DNA of 64,000 nt from positions 62,001 through 126,000 of the forward strand of contig CBFHOH010000001.1 of NCBI GenBank assembly GCA_965657335.1, written 5' to 3'. This stretch comes from UBA4582 sp965657335. GTDB lineage: Bacteria > Pseudomonadota > Gammaproteobacteria > Pseudomonadales > Azotimanducaceae. Below, piece by piece: positions 18,847-27,322 of the stretch. Each line of letters starts with the position of its first letter. Position 1 is the first letter of the stretch. The position numbers and the translations under genes were made by a program. The notes below the pieces were generated by a model that saw nothing but the letters and a program-made list of their open reading frames with translations, made no database searches and was not told the DNA's origin.

Positions 18847-19806
18847 TTAACGGGCTTCCGCGGTATGTAAATGCTTACTAACCGCTAGCCTCGCACCAAC
18901 AACACCCAGCAGTCCGCCGCAGAGAAGCAGGGTAAAAGTGTCTACAATGCTAGGCCCAGTGAGCCCAAAAGCATTGCCATAAGAGGTCATCAGTCGCTCT
19001 ATTGGACCCGCTAGGAACAGAAAACTAACCTCAATGAGCAGCCAAGCCATCACGGCCCCACCTGCACCGTACCAAAACCCGAGATACAAAAAAGGTCGTC
19101 GGACGAAGCTGTCTGTTCCTCCAACCAGCTTCACTACTTCAATTTCTGCACGGCGATTTTCAATCGCCAACCTGATCGTATTGCCAATTGATAAAAGTAC
19201 ACCCAAGCCAAGAAATACACTGAGGGCAATGGCAAAGCGTTCTCCAAAAGCGACCAACGCCTGCAACCGCTCGATCCATTCCAGATCAGAATCGACCGAC
19301 TCTATCCTGTTATCTGCTTCCAATCGGGCAACTAAAAGGTTTAATTCGGCGGCGTGCTCAGTCGCGGGCGCCAATTCAATCACAGCCGGTAATGGATTTT
19401 TGCCGATACTCGCGATGACATTGGCTAGACCAGACTGAGCCTGAAATTCATCGAGCGCCTGCTGTGCAGAGATGTAATTGGTCGTTAAAACCTCGCGCTC
19501 ATCCATAAGTGTCACCGCTAACGCCCTACCATCGCTCACACTCACTTGTTCTGTCAGATAAACGCTAACCCGTGGTTGACCATCCCAATCGCCACCAAGT
19601 TCATTCAAGTTACCCAGCAGTAAATACAAAATCGCGGGTAACGCCATAGCAATGCCTATCACTAGCCAAGTCATCAGACTTGTCACCCAGGCCTCAAGCA
19701 GCTGACTCAGGCTATCCCGGGCGATGCCGCGATGATGGCGAAACCAAGATTGAAACTTATCCGTCAAACTGCGGGATGATGGACTTGCGCTTGCGCCGGA
19801 CGACAT
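18847..19806 (-). CDS. ftsX: FtsX, permease-like cell-division protein
   Basis: This 319-residue inner-membrane partner of FtsE has a cytoplasmic N-terminus, a first helix at about residues 42-65, a periplasmic domain, and three C-terminal helices (about 190-215, 240-262, 290-310). The motif RLAIENRRAEIEVVKLVGGTDSFVRRPFLY is typical of FtsX. FtsEX recruits and activates peptidoglycan hydrolases at the septum. It starts one base after the ftsE stop. Confidence 0.95.
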   Translation of the reverse strand: MSSGASASPSSRSLTDKFQSWFRHHRGIARDSLSQLLEAWVTSLMTWLVIGIAMALPAILYLLLGNLNELGGDWDGQPRVSVYLTEQVSVSDGRALAVTLMDEREVLTTNYISAQQALDEFQAQSGLANVIASIGKNPLPAVIELAPATEHAAELNLLVARLEADNRIESVDSDLEWIERLQALVAFGERFAIALSVFLGLGVLLSIGNTIRLAIENRRAEIEVVKLVGGTDSFVRRPFLYLGFWYGAGGAVMAWLLIEVSFLFLAGPIERLMTSYGNAFGLTGPSIVDTFTLLLCGGLLGVVGARLAVSKHLHTAEAR

Positions 19807-20469
19807 CTAACTTTCACCTTCAGACAATCGACCCTGCCTGAGTATAAGCTCACGCTTGCCCATACGCGCGACCAAGTCCAAGTCATGAGTCGCAATCAGA
19901 ATGGTCACGCCAACTTGATTAAACTGATCAAAAAGATTCATTGTTTCCCGCGACAACTCCGGGTCAAGGTTACCTGTAGGCTCATCAGCCAATAAAATCG
20001 TGGGGCGATTAACCACTGCCCGCGCAATGCCCACTCTCTGCTGCTCACCACCCGACAACGCGACCGGGTATTGCTTTTCTTTATTGCTAAGTCCCAATTT
20101 ACCGAGTGCCGCGCGAACGCGTCGGCCCACCTCTCTAGGCTGATAGCCAGCAATGGTGAGCGGAAGCGCGACGTTATCAAAAACCGTACGATCAAATAGC
20201 AATTGGTGATTTTGGAACACGACACCAACATTACGGCGGATATAAGGCACCTGCTTAGCACTGATACGATTCAGATTAGTTCCGTTGACGATCACCTGTC
20301 CCTGACTCGCCCGCTCCATGACAATGATCAACTTCATTAGCGTGCTTTTACCCGCACCCGAATGCCCGGTCAGAAAAGCCATTTCACCGGAGGGCATTTC
20401 AAAATTCACTCGCGACAAGGCTTCCTTACCGCCTTCATATCTTTTACTTACCTGATCAAATCTAATCAC
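19807..20469 (-). CDS. ftsE: FtsE, cell-division ABC ATPase
   Basis: This is the ATP-binding subunit of FtsEX. Walker A is GHSGAGKST at residues 35-43, the ABC signature is LSGGEQQRVGIARA, Walker B is ILLADEPTGNLDPE, and the switch histidine is in LIATHDLDL. The length of 220 residues is standard. The ATG overlaps the ftsY stop by four bases and the stop abuts ftsX, so ftsYEX is a tightly coupled operon. Confidence 0.97.
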   Translation of the reverse strand: MIRFDQVSKRYEGGKEALSRVNFEMPSGEMAFLTGHSGAGKSTLMKLIIVMERASQGQVIVNGTNLNRISAKQVPYIRRNVGVVFQNHQLLFDRTVFDNVALPLTIAGYQPREVGRRVRAALGKLGLSNKEKQYPVALSGGEQQRVGIARAVVNRPTILLADEPTGNLDPELSRETMNLFDQFNQVGVTILIATHDLDLVARMGKRELILRQGRLSEGES

Positions 20470-21461
20470 AACGTCTGAGAACCTATGTCTACACCGTCAA
20501 ATATTGCGTCGACGTATTCCTCAGCATTAAATGGCCTGAGGTCATCGATCTTTTCGCCGACGCCAATAAATCGGATAGGAATGTTGAATTCTCGCGCAAT
20601 ATTGAAGACAACCCCACCTCTGGCGCTGCCATCGAGCTTAGTGACCGAAAGACCGGTTACATTGACGACCTGCAAAAACTCGTTAGCCTGAGACAATGCA
20701 TTCTGACCGGTTGTAGAATCAAGCACTAGCATCACTTCGTGAGGCGCATCGGTATCAAGTTTACCCATGACTCGTCTGATCTTGCTCAGTTCTTCCATTA
20801 GATTCTTTTTGTTTTGCAATCTGCCGGCAGTATCAGCAATCAACACATCAACTTTTCTGGCGCGAGCCGATTCAAGCGCATCAAAAATCACAGAAGCACT
20901 ATCTGAGCCAGTCGCCTGCGCGACCACTGGCACATCATTACGTTCACCCCATACTTTTAATTGCTCTACCGCGGCGGCACGGTAAGTATCGCCCGCGGCC
21001 AACATGACAGTTTTACCTTCGGACTGAAAACGTTTTGCCAGCTTCCCCACCGTGGTGGTCTTGCCAGCCCCGTTTACACCTACCATGAGAATCACAAAAG
21101 GTTTGTGATCCGCCGGATCATCAAAGGTAGGAATCGTTAGCTCGATATCTACCCCTTGCAATAAAGTTGTCAGCTCCTGCTTCAAGGTTGTATACAACGC
21201 TTGTGCATGCCCCAATTCCTTGCGCGCAACTTTTTTTGCAAGATTCGCCATGACATCTTCTGTAGCCTGAACACCAACATCAGAGGTCAGCAGCAACGTT
21301 TCAATTTCTTCCAGCAAATCTTCATCGATGATCTTTTCACCGAGAAATACCCGGCCCATGCCTTCGCTGAACTTGTTCTGGGTCTTGGATAGGCCCGCCT
21401 TTATCCTCGAGAAAAAACCCGATTTGCCTTTTTTTGCATCATCTGCAACATTGTCTTTCAT
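20466..21461 (-). CDS. ftsY: FtsY, signal recognition particle receptor
   Basis: This SRP GTPase docks ribosome-nascent chain complexes at the membrane. The NG domain fills most of the protein: G1 GVNGAGKTTT, DTYRAAAVEQLK, IADTAGRLQNKKNLMEEL, TKLDGSARGG and IRFIGVGEKIDDLRPF. The acidic A domain of the E. coli protein is almost absent. I placed the start at the ATG at 21461 (MKDNVADD), with AGGT about ten bases upstream; a longer form from an ATG at 21506 is possible but has no visible ribosome site. Divergent from rsmD. Confidence 0.94.
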   Translation of the reverse strand: MKDNVADDAKKGKSGFFSRIKAGLSKTQNKFSEGMGRVFLGEKIIDEDLLEEIETLLLTSDVGVQATEDVMANLAKKVARKELGHAQALYTTLKQELTTLLQGVDIELTIPTFDDPADHKPFVILMVGVNGAGKTTTVGKLAKRFQSEGKTVMLAAGDTYRAAAVEQLKVWGERNDVPVVAQATGSDSASVIFDALESARARKVDVLIADTAGRLQNKKNLMEELSKIRRVMGKLDTDAPHEVMLVLDSTTGQNALSQANEFLQVVNVTGLSVTKLDGSARGGVVFNIAREFNIPIRFIGVGEKIDDLRPFNAEEYVDAIFDGVDIGSQTL

Positions 21462-21533
21462 TACGGTTATTACCTGGTTTGTATCAAGCCTCGATACCGA
21501 TTCCATTGACGCGGCACGAAAACGACTTCTGAA

Positions 21534-22121
21534 ATGAACTCATCCATTTATTCTATGCGAATTATCGGCGGAAAGTGGCGTGGTCGCAAAATATCTTTCG
21601 CGCCGCACGATGAAATCCGACCCACGCCCAGCAGAATCAGGGAAACACTGTTCAACTGGCTGCAGGGGTATATTCATGGCGCCAATTGTCTTGAACTTTA
21701 TGCCGGCAGCGGTGTGCTAAGTTTCGAATCTTTATCGCGAGGGGCTAGTTCAGTTACGCTAGTAGAGCATTCAAGCCTCGTGCATTCGCACCTAGTAACT
21801 GAATTAAAACATATCACCGACGCATCGGACGCATTTCAGTGCTACAACACATCTGCCGCGGCATGGGTGCAGCAGCCTCACAACAGCCCTTTTCAGATTA
21901 TCTATTTAGATCCACCCTTCGCTGGCGCAGAACTCAGCAAGATATTGCCACTTATTGTTGACCAGGGTTTACTATCGGCGGACGGGCTTATCTACGTCGA
22001 AAGCCCCACGATGATAATCCCTGCTGCGCTGCCAGCATCACTCGAAATTTTCAAACAAAAAAAAGCCGGAAAAGTGCATTATTGCCTGTGCCGGTTCAGC
22101 CATCAGCCCAATATTCAATGA
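21534..22121 (+). CDS. rsmD: RsmD, 16S rRNA (guanine-966-N2)-methyltransferase
   Basis: This 195-residue methyltransferase modifies G966 of 16S rRNA. It opens with the family motif MRIIGGKWRGRKI, then RPTPSRIRETLFNWL, motif I LELYAGSGVLSFESLSRGA and the catalytic IIYLDPPFAG (NPPF-type DPPF). The seventh codon downstream ATG at 21555 is an alternative start. The divergent neighbour ftsY and downstream coaD are typical. Confidence 0.94.
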   Translation: MNSSIYSMRIIGGKWRGRKISFAPHDEIRPTPSRIRETLFNWLQGYIHGANCLELYAGSGVLSFESLSRGASSVTLVEHSSLVHSHLVTELKHITDASDAFQCYNTSAAAWVQQPHNSPFQIIYLDPPFAGAELSKILPLIVDQGLLSADGLIYVESPTMIIPAALPASLEIFKQKKAGKVHYCLCRFSHQPNIQ

Positions 22122-22214
22122 TTTTCAGATAATACCAAGGCATCTAATCATGGGTGTATCCGAAATTAAGCTCATGTATGATTCATTTTCCTAAATCAAT
22201 GTACCCGACGACCA

Positions 22215-22688
22215 ATGAGAACTGTACTTTATCCAGGCACCTTTAATCCGATACACAACGGCCATGCCGACCTCGTTGAGAGAGCAGCGAAAATTTTTGG
22301 CAGAGTCGTTCTTGGGATCGCTACCAGTCCGCATAAGAGTCCAGGTGAATTGACCGTAAGGATCGATCTTGCCAAAGAGGCACTCGCTCATGTCAAAGAT
22401 GTTGATGTCATTGGCTTCAACACACTGACGGTCGATTTTGCCAAGGAAATAGATGCAGAGATTATCCTGAAAGGTATTCGAACCTTCACGGACTTTGAAT
22501 ATGAATTCCAGATGCTAAACATGAATCGCGCGTTAAAACCTGGATTGGAAACAGTGTTTCTTGCACCATCTGAAGAGTTCTCTTATATCTCTTCTACGTT
22601 AGTCAGACAGATCGCCGGCTATGGTGGAGATGTTTCGCAATTTGTTCATCCCGCGGTTGCTAAAGCGCTGGCTGACGGAACCATTTAG
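22215..22688 (+). CDS. coaD: Phosphopantetheine adenylyltransferase CoaD
   Basis: It catalyses the penultimate step of coenzyme A synthesis, transfer of AMP to 4'-phosphopantetheine. The nucleotidyltransferase motif HNGH is at residues 14-17 (YPGTFNPIHNGH) and the C-terminal ISSTLVR signature near residue 130 is complete. The 157-residue length is standard. The 93-base spacer from rsmD holds no gene. It converges on mutM with four bases between stops. Confidence 0.96.
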   Translation: MRTVLYPGTFNPIHNGHADLVERAAKIFGRVVLGIATSPHKSPGELTVRIDLAKEALAHVKDVDVIGFNTLTVDFAKEIDAEIILKGIRTFTDFEYEFQMLNMNRALKPGLETVFLAPSEEFSYISSTLVRQIAGYGGDVSQFVHPAVAKALADGTI

Positions 22689-22692
22689 TGGG

Positions 22693-23505
22693 TCAAGTCT
22701 GACAACGCGTGCAAAATACCGTTGTTCTTTGGCCCAAGCGAATCTCTTTTAACGCTCTGCCGCAACTGAAGCAATCCTCACCACCACGCCCATAAACATT
22801 GAGTGATTGTTTGAAGTAACCCGGTGAGCCGTCTTCTCGCACGAAATCTTTCAGTGAGGTGCCGCCGGCTTCGATCGCTTCAGACAATACTTGCTTTACA
22901 GCCCCCACCAGTCTCAAATAACGCGCTCTTGACGGTTTGCCAGCAGGAATATCCGGCCTGATGCCAGCCATGTGCAACGCTTCATTTGCATATATATTGC
23001 CAACGCCCACAACCACTCGGCCATCCATCAGAAAAGACTTTAATAGTGTTTTCTTCGAGCGACTGGTGTCATAGAGGTAATCCGTATCAAACTTTGTAGA
23101 AAGCGGTTCAGGTCCAAGGTTCTGCAACAACGCGTGTTTATACTCCTCATTCAACCAGAAAATTGAACCGAATCGCCGAGGATCGTGATAACGCAGCGTT
23201 CGCCCGTTTTGTAGCACAAAATCAACATGATCATGGGCCGCGGCGACAGTGTTCGAGTCAATTATTCGAAGCGAGCCAGACATTCCAAGGTGAATCATGA
23301 CCTGTCCTTGCGCGGTGTTGACCAACAAGTATTTCGCCCTTCTTTCGACCCCTAGAATGACTTGCCCTGACAACATCTGAGCTAACTCGGGTGAGATCTC
23401 CCATCTCAACTTTGGTTGTCTCACGATCACCGAAGCAACCCGCTGACCAATCAAATGTGGCTCAATTCCCCGGCGGGTGGTTTCAACCTCTGGTAGTTCA
23501 GGCAT
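22693..23505 (-). CDS. mutM: Formamidopyrimidine-DNA glycosylase MutM
   Basis: This DNA repair glycosylase/AP lyase excises 8-oxoguanine and formamidopyrimidines. Pro2 and Glu3 of the N-terminal MPELPEVETTRRG provide the active site. VGVGNIYANEALHMAGI (helix-two-turn-helix region) and the C-terminal zinc finger CFSCGRALKEIRLGQRTTVFCTRCQ split as C-x2-C and C-x2-C are all intact. Length of 270 is normal. Divergent from the hydantoinase-type gene across 116 bases. Confidence 0.97.
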   Translation of the reverse strand: MPELPEVETTRRGIEPHLIGQRVASVIVRQPKLRWEISPELAQMLSGQVILGVERRAKYLLVNTAQGQVMIHLGMSGSLRIIDSNTVAAAHDHVDFVLQNGRTLRYHDPRRFGSIFWLNEEYKHALLQNLGPEPLSTKFDTDYLYDTSRSKKTLLKSFLMDGRVVVGVGNIYANEALHMAGIRPDIPAGKPSRARYLRLVGAVKQVLSEAIEAGGTSLKDFVREDGSPGYFKQSLNVYGRGGEDCFSCGRALKEIRLGQRTTVFCTRCQT

Positions 23506-23621
23506 AAGTCAAATTGCTTCTGGGTGATTAGTGCGTCAAGTGTATACAGACGGGGTTGCTTCCACCACACTGCCGCTATACCGTGCTTCTACTTTTTTGA
23601 TTAGGATCGAAGTAAATCGAC

Positions 23622-25661
23622 ATGAGCAGCAAGTCTTCGCCCATACTCGGCATTGATACCGGCGGCACTTTTACTGATTTTGTCTATCTAGACCAATCAG
23701 CGGGCAAACACCAGGTACGGGTTCACAAAGTACTTTCGACGCCTCATGCACCGGATGAGGCGATCTTGCAGGGAATCGAAGAAATGGCGTTGACGGAGTC
23801 AGTCAGCGTCGGCGACATTCTTATTATTCATGGAACAACAGTTGCCACCAACGCCGCACTTGAGGGCAAGGGCGTCCGCACCGCATATATTACCAATAAG
23901 GGACTGGCAGACGTTCTAACAATCGGCAGGCAAACCAGAGAGAAGCTTTATGATCTTACACCGGATTCACCGAAGGTTCGCTTTGAGCCATCACTGAACC
24001 TAGAAGTCGATGCGAGAATTGACGCAGCGGGGCGGGTAGTCACGCCGCTAACACTCACGGCGCTGGAACAGTTGGAACGTGATGTAGACCGCCTTAAACC
24101 ACAAGCAATCGCAATAAACCTATTATTTTCCTATCTTGATCCCGCTGATGAATTGAAAATAGAAGCGTTGTTTCAGGAACAATACTTCGTTTCGCGCTCA
24201 TCTTTTGTATTACCAGAGATCAACGAGTTCGAACGAGGTATTTCAACTTGGGTGAACAGCTGGATTGGACCTTTAATCAGGGACTATCTTAACGCTCTAC
24301 AGCGCCGACTAGCGCCGGCACCGCTCGCGATTATGCAATCCTCAGGACACACCGTAGCGAGTCACCTTGCAGCAGTGCGCGCGGTAAACCTGCTACTCTC
24401 GGGGCCTGCCGGCGGACTAGCCGCCGCCATGCATATTGGCAAAAGCATAGAACAAACAAATCTGATGACCTTCGATATGGGAGGCACCTCTACCGACGTT
24501 GCTCTGCTTGAACACAAGATCAGGTTGACTAACCAAGGCAAGGTCGCGGGCTTTCCGATCTCGGTTCCCATGGCAGATATCCACACAATTGGCGCTGGCG
24601 GTGGTTCTATTGTCAGCATCGATAGCGGTGGTTTGTTAAAAGTTGGACCCGAATCGTCAGGCGCAAGTCCGGGACCCGCCTGCTATGGCCAAGGTGGCAC
24701 CGCGCCGACGGTAACCGATGCGAACCTTATCCTCGGGCGAATCAGCCAGACGGCTTTCCTCGGCGGTCGTATGATGCTAGATATTCAGGCTTCCTTTGAT
24801 GCTTTGGCACCGCTAGCAACGCAATTCAACATGGGGGTGTCAGAACTCGCTGAGGGCATTGTAAGACTGGCCAACGAACACATGGCTCAAGCGCTTCGAG
24901 TTATCTCAATTCAGCAGGGTTTTGATCCAAGGGAATTTTCGCTCATGTGTTTCGGCGGTGCAGGCGGACTCCACGTCTGTGAATTAGCCGAGGCTCTCGA
25001 GATTCCCGAGGCGATCGTGCCACAAAACAGCGGCATTTTATCAGCGCAGGGAATGGTGACATCCGAGCCTGGCAGGGAATTGGTGCAAACCTGGCGCTGC
25101 CTTATCGACAAACTAGAGGCATCCACGCTTGAAACTCGCATTGAAAACCTGATTGAACAAGCCCGAACAGAACTAGCCGCAGAGGGCATCACAGATATCC
25201 GATCAAATACGAGTTTAGATTTACGCTATCTCGGACAATCACATACGTTAAATATCCAATACAGCACAATTGAAGAGGCCATCATTTGCTTCCACAATGA
25301 ACATGAAAAGCAATATGGTCATCGTACCGAGGTCGATATTGAGCTGCTAAATATACGACTGAGCGTGGTTGGGCTTCAGACAGCAAGGCAACTGCCTTCA
25401 ATGCCCGCCGCCAAGGGCACCGGCAAGGTATATCGTGGAGACCCAGAAACCAATGCTCCTGTTCCGGAACAAAAAACGTTAGTGACCATTCATCGCCGTC
25501 AACTGGGCGCTTCGGATGCGCTTTTCGGACCCATTTTGGTTCTGGAGGATCACGCAACAACGTTTATTAAGGCGGGTTGGCAAGGGATAGTCGACTTACA
25601 GGGGAATATTCGATTGTCTCGGAGTATTGATGCGCCAAAACGCAAAAGCCCCCGAGTTTGA
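23622..25661 (+). CDS. Hydantoinase A / oxoprolinase family protein
   Basis: This 679-residue protein has the hydantoinase/oxoprolinase N-terminal domain (about residues 7-180; LGIDTGGTFTDFVY, IHGTTVATNAALEGKG) followed by the main HyuA ATPase-like domain (MTFDMGGTSTDVALLEH, TIGAGGGSI, GPGPACYG-like SPGPACYGQGG, FGGAGGLHVCELAEAL). Relatives hydrolyse cyclic amides such as hydantoins or 5-oxoproline using ATP, normally with a HyuB partner subunit. No hyuB-like gene is adjacent, so the substrate is unknown. It is the only gene here that does not belong to the conserved housekeeping order between mutM and rpmG, which suggests a later insertion. Its last bases overlap a hairpin terminator serving rpmBG. 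Confidence 0.88.
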   Translation: MSSKSSPILGIDTGGTFTDFVYLDQSAGKHQVRVHKVLSTPHAPDEAILQGIEEMALTESVSVGDILIIHGTTVATNAALEGKGVRTAYITNKGLADVLTIGRQTREKLYDLTPDSPKVRFEPSLNLEVDARIDAAGRVVTPLTLTALEQLERDVDRLKPQAIAINLLFSYLDPADELKIEALFQEQYFVSRSSFVLPEINEFERGISTWVNSWIGPLIRDYLNALQRRLAPAPLAIMQSSGHTVASHLAAVRAVNLLLSGPAGGLAAAMHIGKSIEQTNLMTFDMGGTSTDVALLEHKIRLTNQGKVAGFPISVPMADIHTIGAGGGSIVSIDSGGLLKVGPESSGASPGPACYGQGGTAPTVTDANLILGRISQTAFLGGRMMLDIQASFDALAPLATQFNMGVSELAEGIVRLANEHMAQALRVISIQQGFDPREFSLMCFGGAGGLHVCELAEALEIPEAIVPQNSGILSAQGMVTSEPGRELVQTWRCLIDKLEASTLETRIENLIEQARTELAAEGITDIRSNTSLDLRYLGQSHTLNIQYSTIEEAIICFHNEHEKQYGHRTEVDIELLNIRLSVVGLQTARQLPSMPAAKGTGKVYRGDPETNAPVPEQKTLVTIHRRQLGASDALFGPILVLEDHATTFIKAGWQGIVDLQGNIRLSRSIDAPKRKSPRV

Positions 25662-25672
25662 AGTCGAGGGCT
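25640..25672 (-). terminator. Hairpin terminator of rpmB-rpmG, overlapping the hyuA-type 3' end
   Basis: Read on the minus strand, AGCCCTCGA pairs with TCGGGGGCT (nine pairs including one G-U) around an eight-base loop (arms 25647-25655 and 25664-25672). It is followed by CTTTTGCGTTTT. It lies 27 bases beyond the rpmG stop and overlaps the last 15 or so bases of the plus-strand coding region. The T tract is short, so efficiency is uncertain; the stem could also end the convergent transcript. Confidence 0.7.
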
Positions 25673-25698
25673 ATCACAATCTGCTTACCGGAATGCCG

Positions 25699-25854
25699 CT
25701 ATTTGATCTTCGATTCCTTGTAAGTCACGTGCTTGCGCACGACCGGGTCAAACTTCTTTATTTCCATTTTATCCGGCATTGTTCGCTTATTTTTTGTCGT
25801 CGTGTAGTAATGTCCTGTGCCTGCAGAGGAGACCAGCTTAATCTTATCTCTCAT
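25699..25854 (-). CDS. rpmG: 50S ribosomal protein L33
   Basis: A 51-residue protein beginning MRDKIKLVSSAGTGHYYTTT and ending YKESKIK matches bacterial L33. It has no cysteines, so it is the zinc-independent form. It is preceded by GGAGTAAACACT and lies 11 bases after the rpmB stop, the usual rpmB-rpmG pair. The length is normal. Confidence 0.97.
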   Translation of the reverse strand: MRDKIKLVSSAGTGHYYTTTKNKRTMPDKMEIKKFDPVVRKHVTYKESKIK

Positions 25855-25865
25855 AGTGTTTACTC

Positions 25866-26102
25866 CTAGATTTTTTGACCAGCTGTACGCATTTCTGCCA
25901 CAACAACTTCAATGCCTTTCTTATCAATAATTCTCATACCCTTCGCGGATACTCTCAGTTTCACAAAACGGTTCTCGCTTTCAAGCCAGAACTTATGGTC
26001 GTGGATGTTGGGTACAAACCGACGACGCGTTTTATTGTTCGCGTGGGAAACGTTGTTTCCAGCTACCGGGCGCTTACCTGTTACTTGACATACCTTGGAC
26101 AT
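25866..26102 (-). CDS. rpmB: 50S ribosomal protein L28
   Basis: This 78-residue protein opens with the L28 signature MSKVCQVTGKRPVAGNNVSH and continues KTRRRFVPNIHDHKFW and LRVSAKGMRIIDKKGIE. It has only one cysteine, so it is the zinc-free form. It is the first gene of the rpmBG operon, with a strong promoter about 120 bases upstream. Confidence 0.97.
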   Translation of the reverse strand: MSKVCQVTGKRPVAGNNVSHANNKTRRRFVPNIHDHKFWLESENRFVKLRVSAKGMRIIDKKGIEVVVAEMRTAGQKI

Positions 26103-26221
26103 GACGTCGTCCTTCTATTCTCGTTTATTCGTTTCTTTGACAGGTGCCCTGCCAATCGGATCAGCTCTTCCGCAACCCATGGATACTAATCTCTGACCAG
26201 GCTGCCTACCGAGAGCCGTGC

Positions 26222-26250
26222 TTTATACCAGAACCCCTTTTTGTTTTCAA
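26222..26250 (-). promoter_or_regulatory. Sigma-70 promoter for rpmB-rpmG
   Basis: On the minus strand TTGAAA (26250-26245) and TATAAA (26227-26222) are separated by exactly 17 bases. Both hexamers match the consensus at five of six positions. They lie 120 bases upstream of the rpmB start with no intervening gene, so they are the likely ribosomal-protein promoter. The long leader could hold further control but I see no recognised structure in it. Confidence 0.7.
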
Positions 26251-26339
26251 ACGATTTACGATATTGACGTTGATCAAAGGCGGTTTCCCCAGCCCTCGAC
26301 ATAAGTGATTTTGACCCCTATGACGTCATTTCACCGCTC

Positions 26340-27014
26340 CTAAAGCAACCCTCTTTCGGCAAACGATAATACTTCCTTGTCGCCAACGATCATGTGGTCT
26401 AACACGCGAACATCGACTAATAACAATGCAGATTTCAACCTGTCAGTGATCCTTTGGTCTGCCTGACTAGGTTCAGCAACGCCCGAGGGATGATTGTGCG
26501 CAAATATTACCGCCGCCGCGTTATGTTTTAGCGCGTGTTTCACCACTTCTCTAGGATGAACGCTCGCGCCATCTATTGTGCCAAAAAAAAGCTCCTCATA
26601 TTTGATCAGGCGATGCTGGTTGTCCATAAAAAGACAGGCAAATACTTCGCGGGCATATCCTCTTAACTTACTTTTCAAAAATCGGCGCGTGGTTCCCGGG
26701 TCTGTTATCGCCTCACCACGTTCGAAACCTGCCTGTAAATATCTCTCGGTAAGCTCAAGGGCGGCATGGAGCTGGGCAAATTTTGCTTCACCAATGCCAT
26801 AGGCACCTATCAACGTCTGCTTATCAGCTTCCAGCAGACCTCGAACACCTTGAAATTCGTTCAACAAGTCCCTGGCCAAATACATCACCGGCTTCGTTCT
26901 CGTACCGGTGCGGAGAAATATCGCCAGCAGTTCTGCGTCTGACAGCGATGCGGCACCAAAGCTGAGCAATTTTTCTCTCGGCCGTCCTTCTATCGGCCAT
27001 TCTGTTATTGCCAT
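26340..27014 (-). CDS. radC: RadC family JAB/MPN-domain protein
   Basis: This 224-residue protein has the N-terminal helix-hairpin-helix-like part (LRTGTRTKPVMYLARDLLNEF, LIGAYGIGEAKFAQL) and the C-terminal MPN+ domain with the metal-binding HNHPSGVAEPSQADQ motif. RadC was once thought to be a repair protein; its actual function is unsettled. It is encoded upstream of rpmB on the same strand, the normal gammaproteobacterial position. In the usual order coaBC would lie on the other side, before dut, but it is missing here. Confidence 0.93.
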   Translation of the reverse strand: MAITEWPIEGRPREKLLSFGAASLSDAELLAIFLRTGTRTKPVMYLARDLLNEFQGVRGLLEADKQTLIGAYGIGEAKFAQLHAALELTERYLQAGFERGEAITDPGTTRRFLKSKLRGYAREVFACLFMDNQHRLIKYEELFFGTIDGASVHPREVVKHALKHNAAAVIFAHNHPSGVAEPSQADQRITDRLKSALLLVDVRVLDHMIVGDKEVLSFAERGLL

Positions 27015-27178
27015 ATCACAATCACCTTCTCACTAAGTATTAAACCGCACCCAAGGGGCATAAAAATGCTATCTTTAAACTGTTACAGCGTTACAACCAC
27101 TCGCCATTCCTGTCTGCGAGGAACTGCTCATATGCAATGATTTGGCGCCATAATTCGGCCGGCAAATGATATTAAACA

Positions 27179-27313
27179 GTGTATCGAGCCCCGCATGCCT
27201 GTCTGCCAGATGAACCTGAATTTAAGTGTGAGATAATCACCCGACTCGATGCAGGAAACATCACAGCCGCGGTGGCTGATAGTTGCCACTTTGATAAGGC
27301 TACATTTAAGTAA
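27179..27313 (+). CDS. Possible 44-residue ORF upstream of dut
   Basis: A GTG-initiated frame encodes about 44 residues ending GNITAAVADSCHFDKATFK, nine bases before the dut start. I do not recognise it. No ribosome site is visible before the GTG and the composition is not distinctive. It lies in the 308-bp radC-dut spacer where coaBC stands in related genomes, yet it does not resemble CoaBC. It could be a chance frame or a leader peptide. Confidence 0.2.
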   Translation: MYRAPHACLPDEPEFKCEIITRLDAGNITAAVADSCHFDKATFK

Positions 27314-27322
27314 TACACAGCG

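Noticed and set aside
25875..26189. Plus-strand frame of 104 codons over rpmB
   Set aside because: It is antisense to the unmistakable L28 gene and has no independent support.
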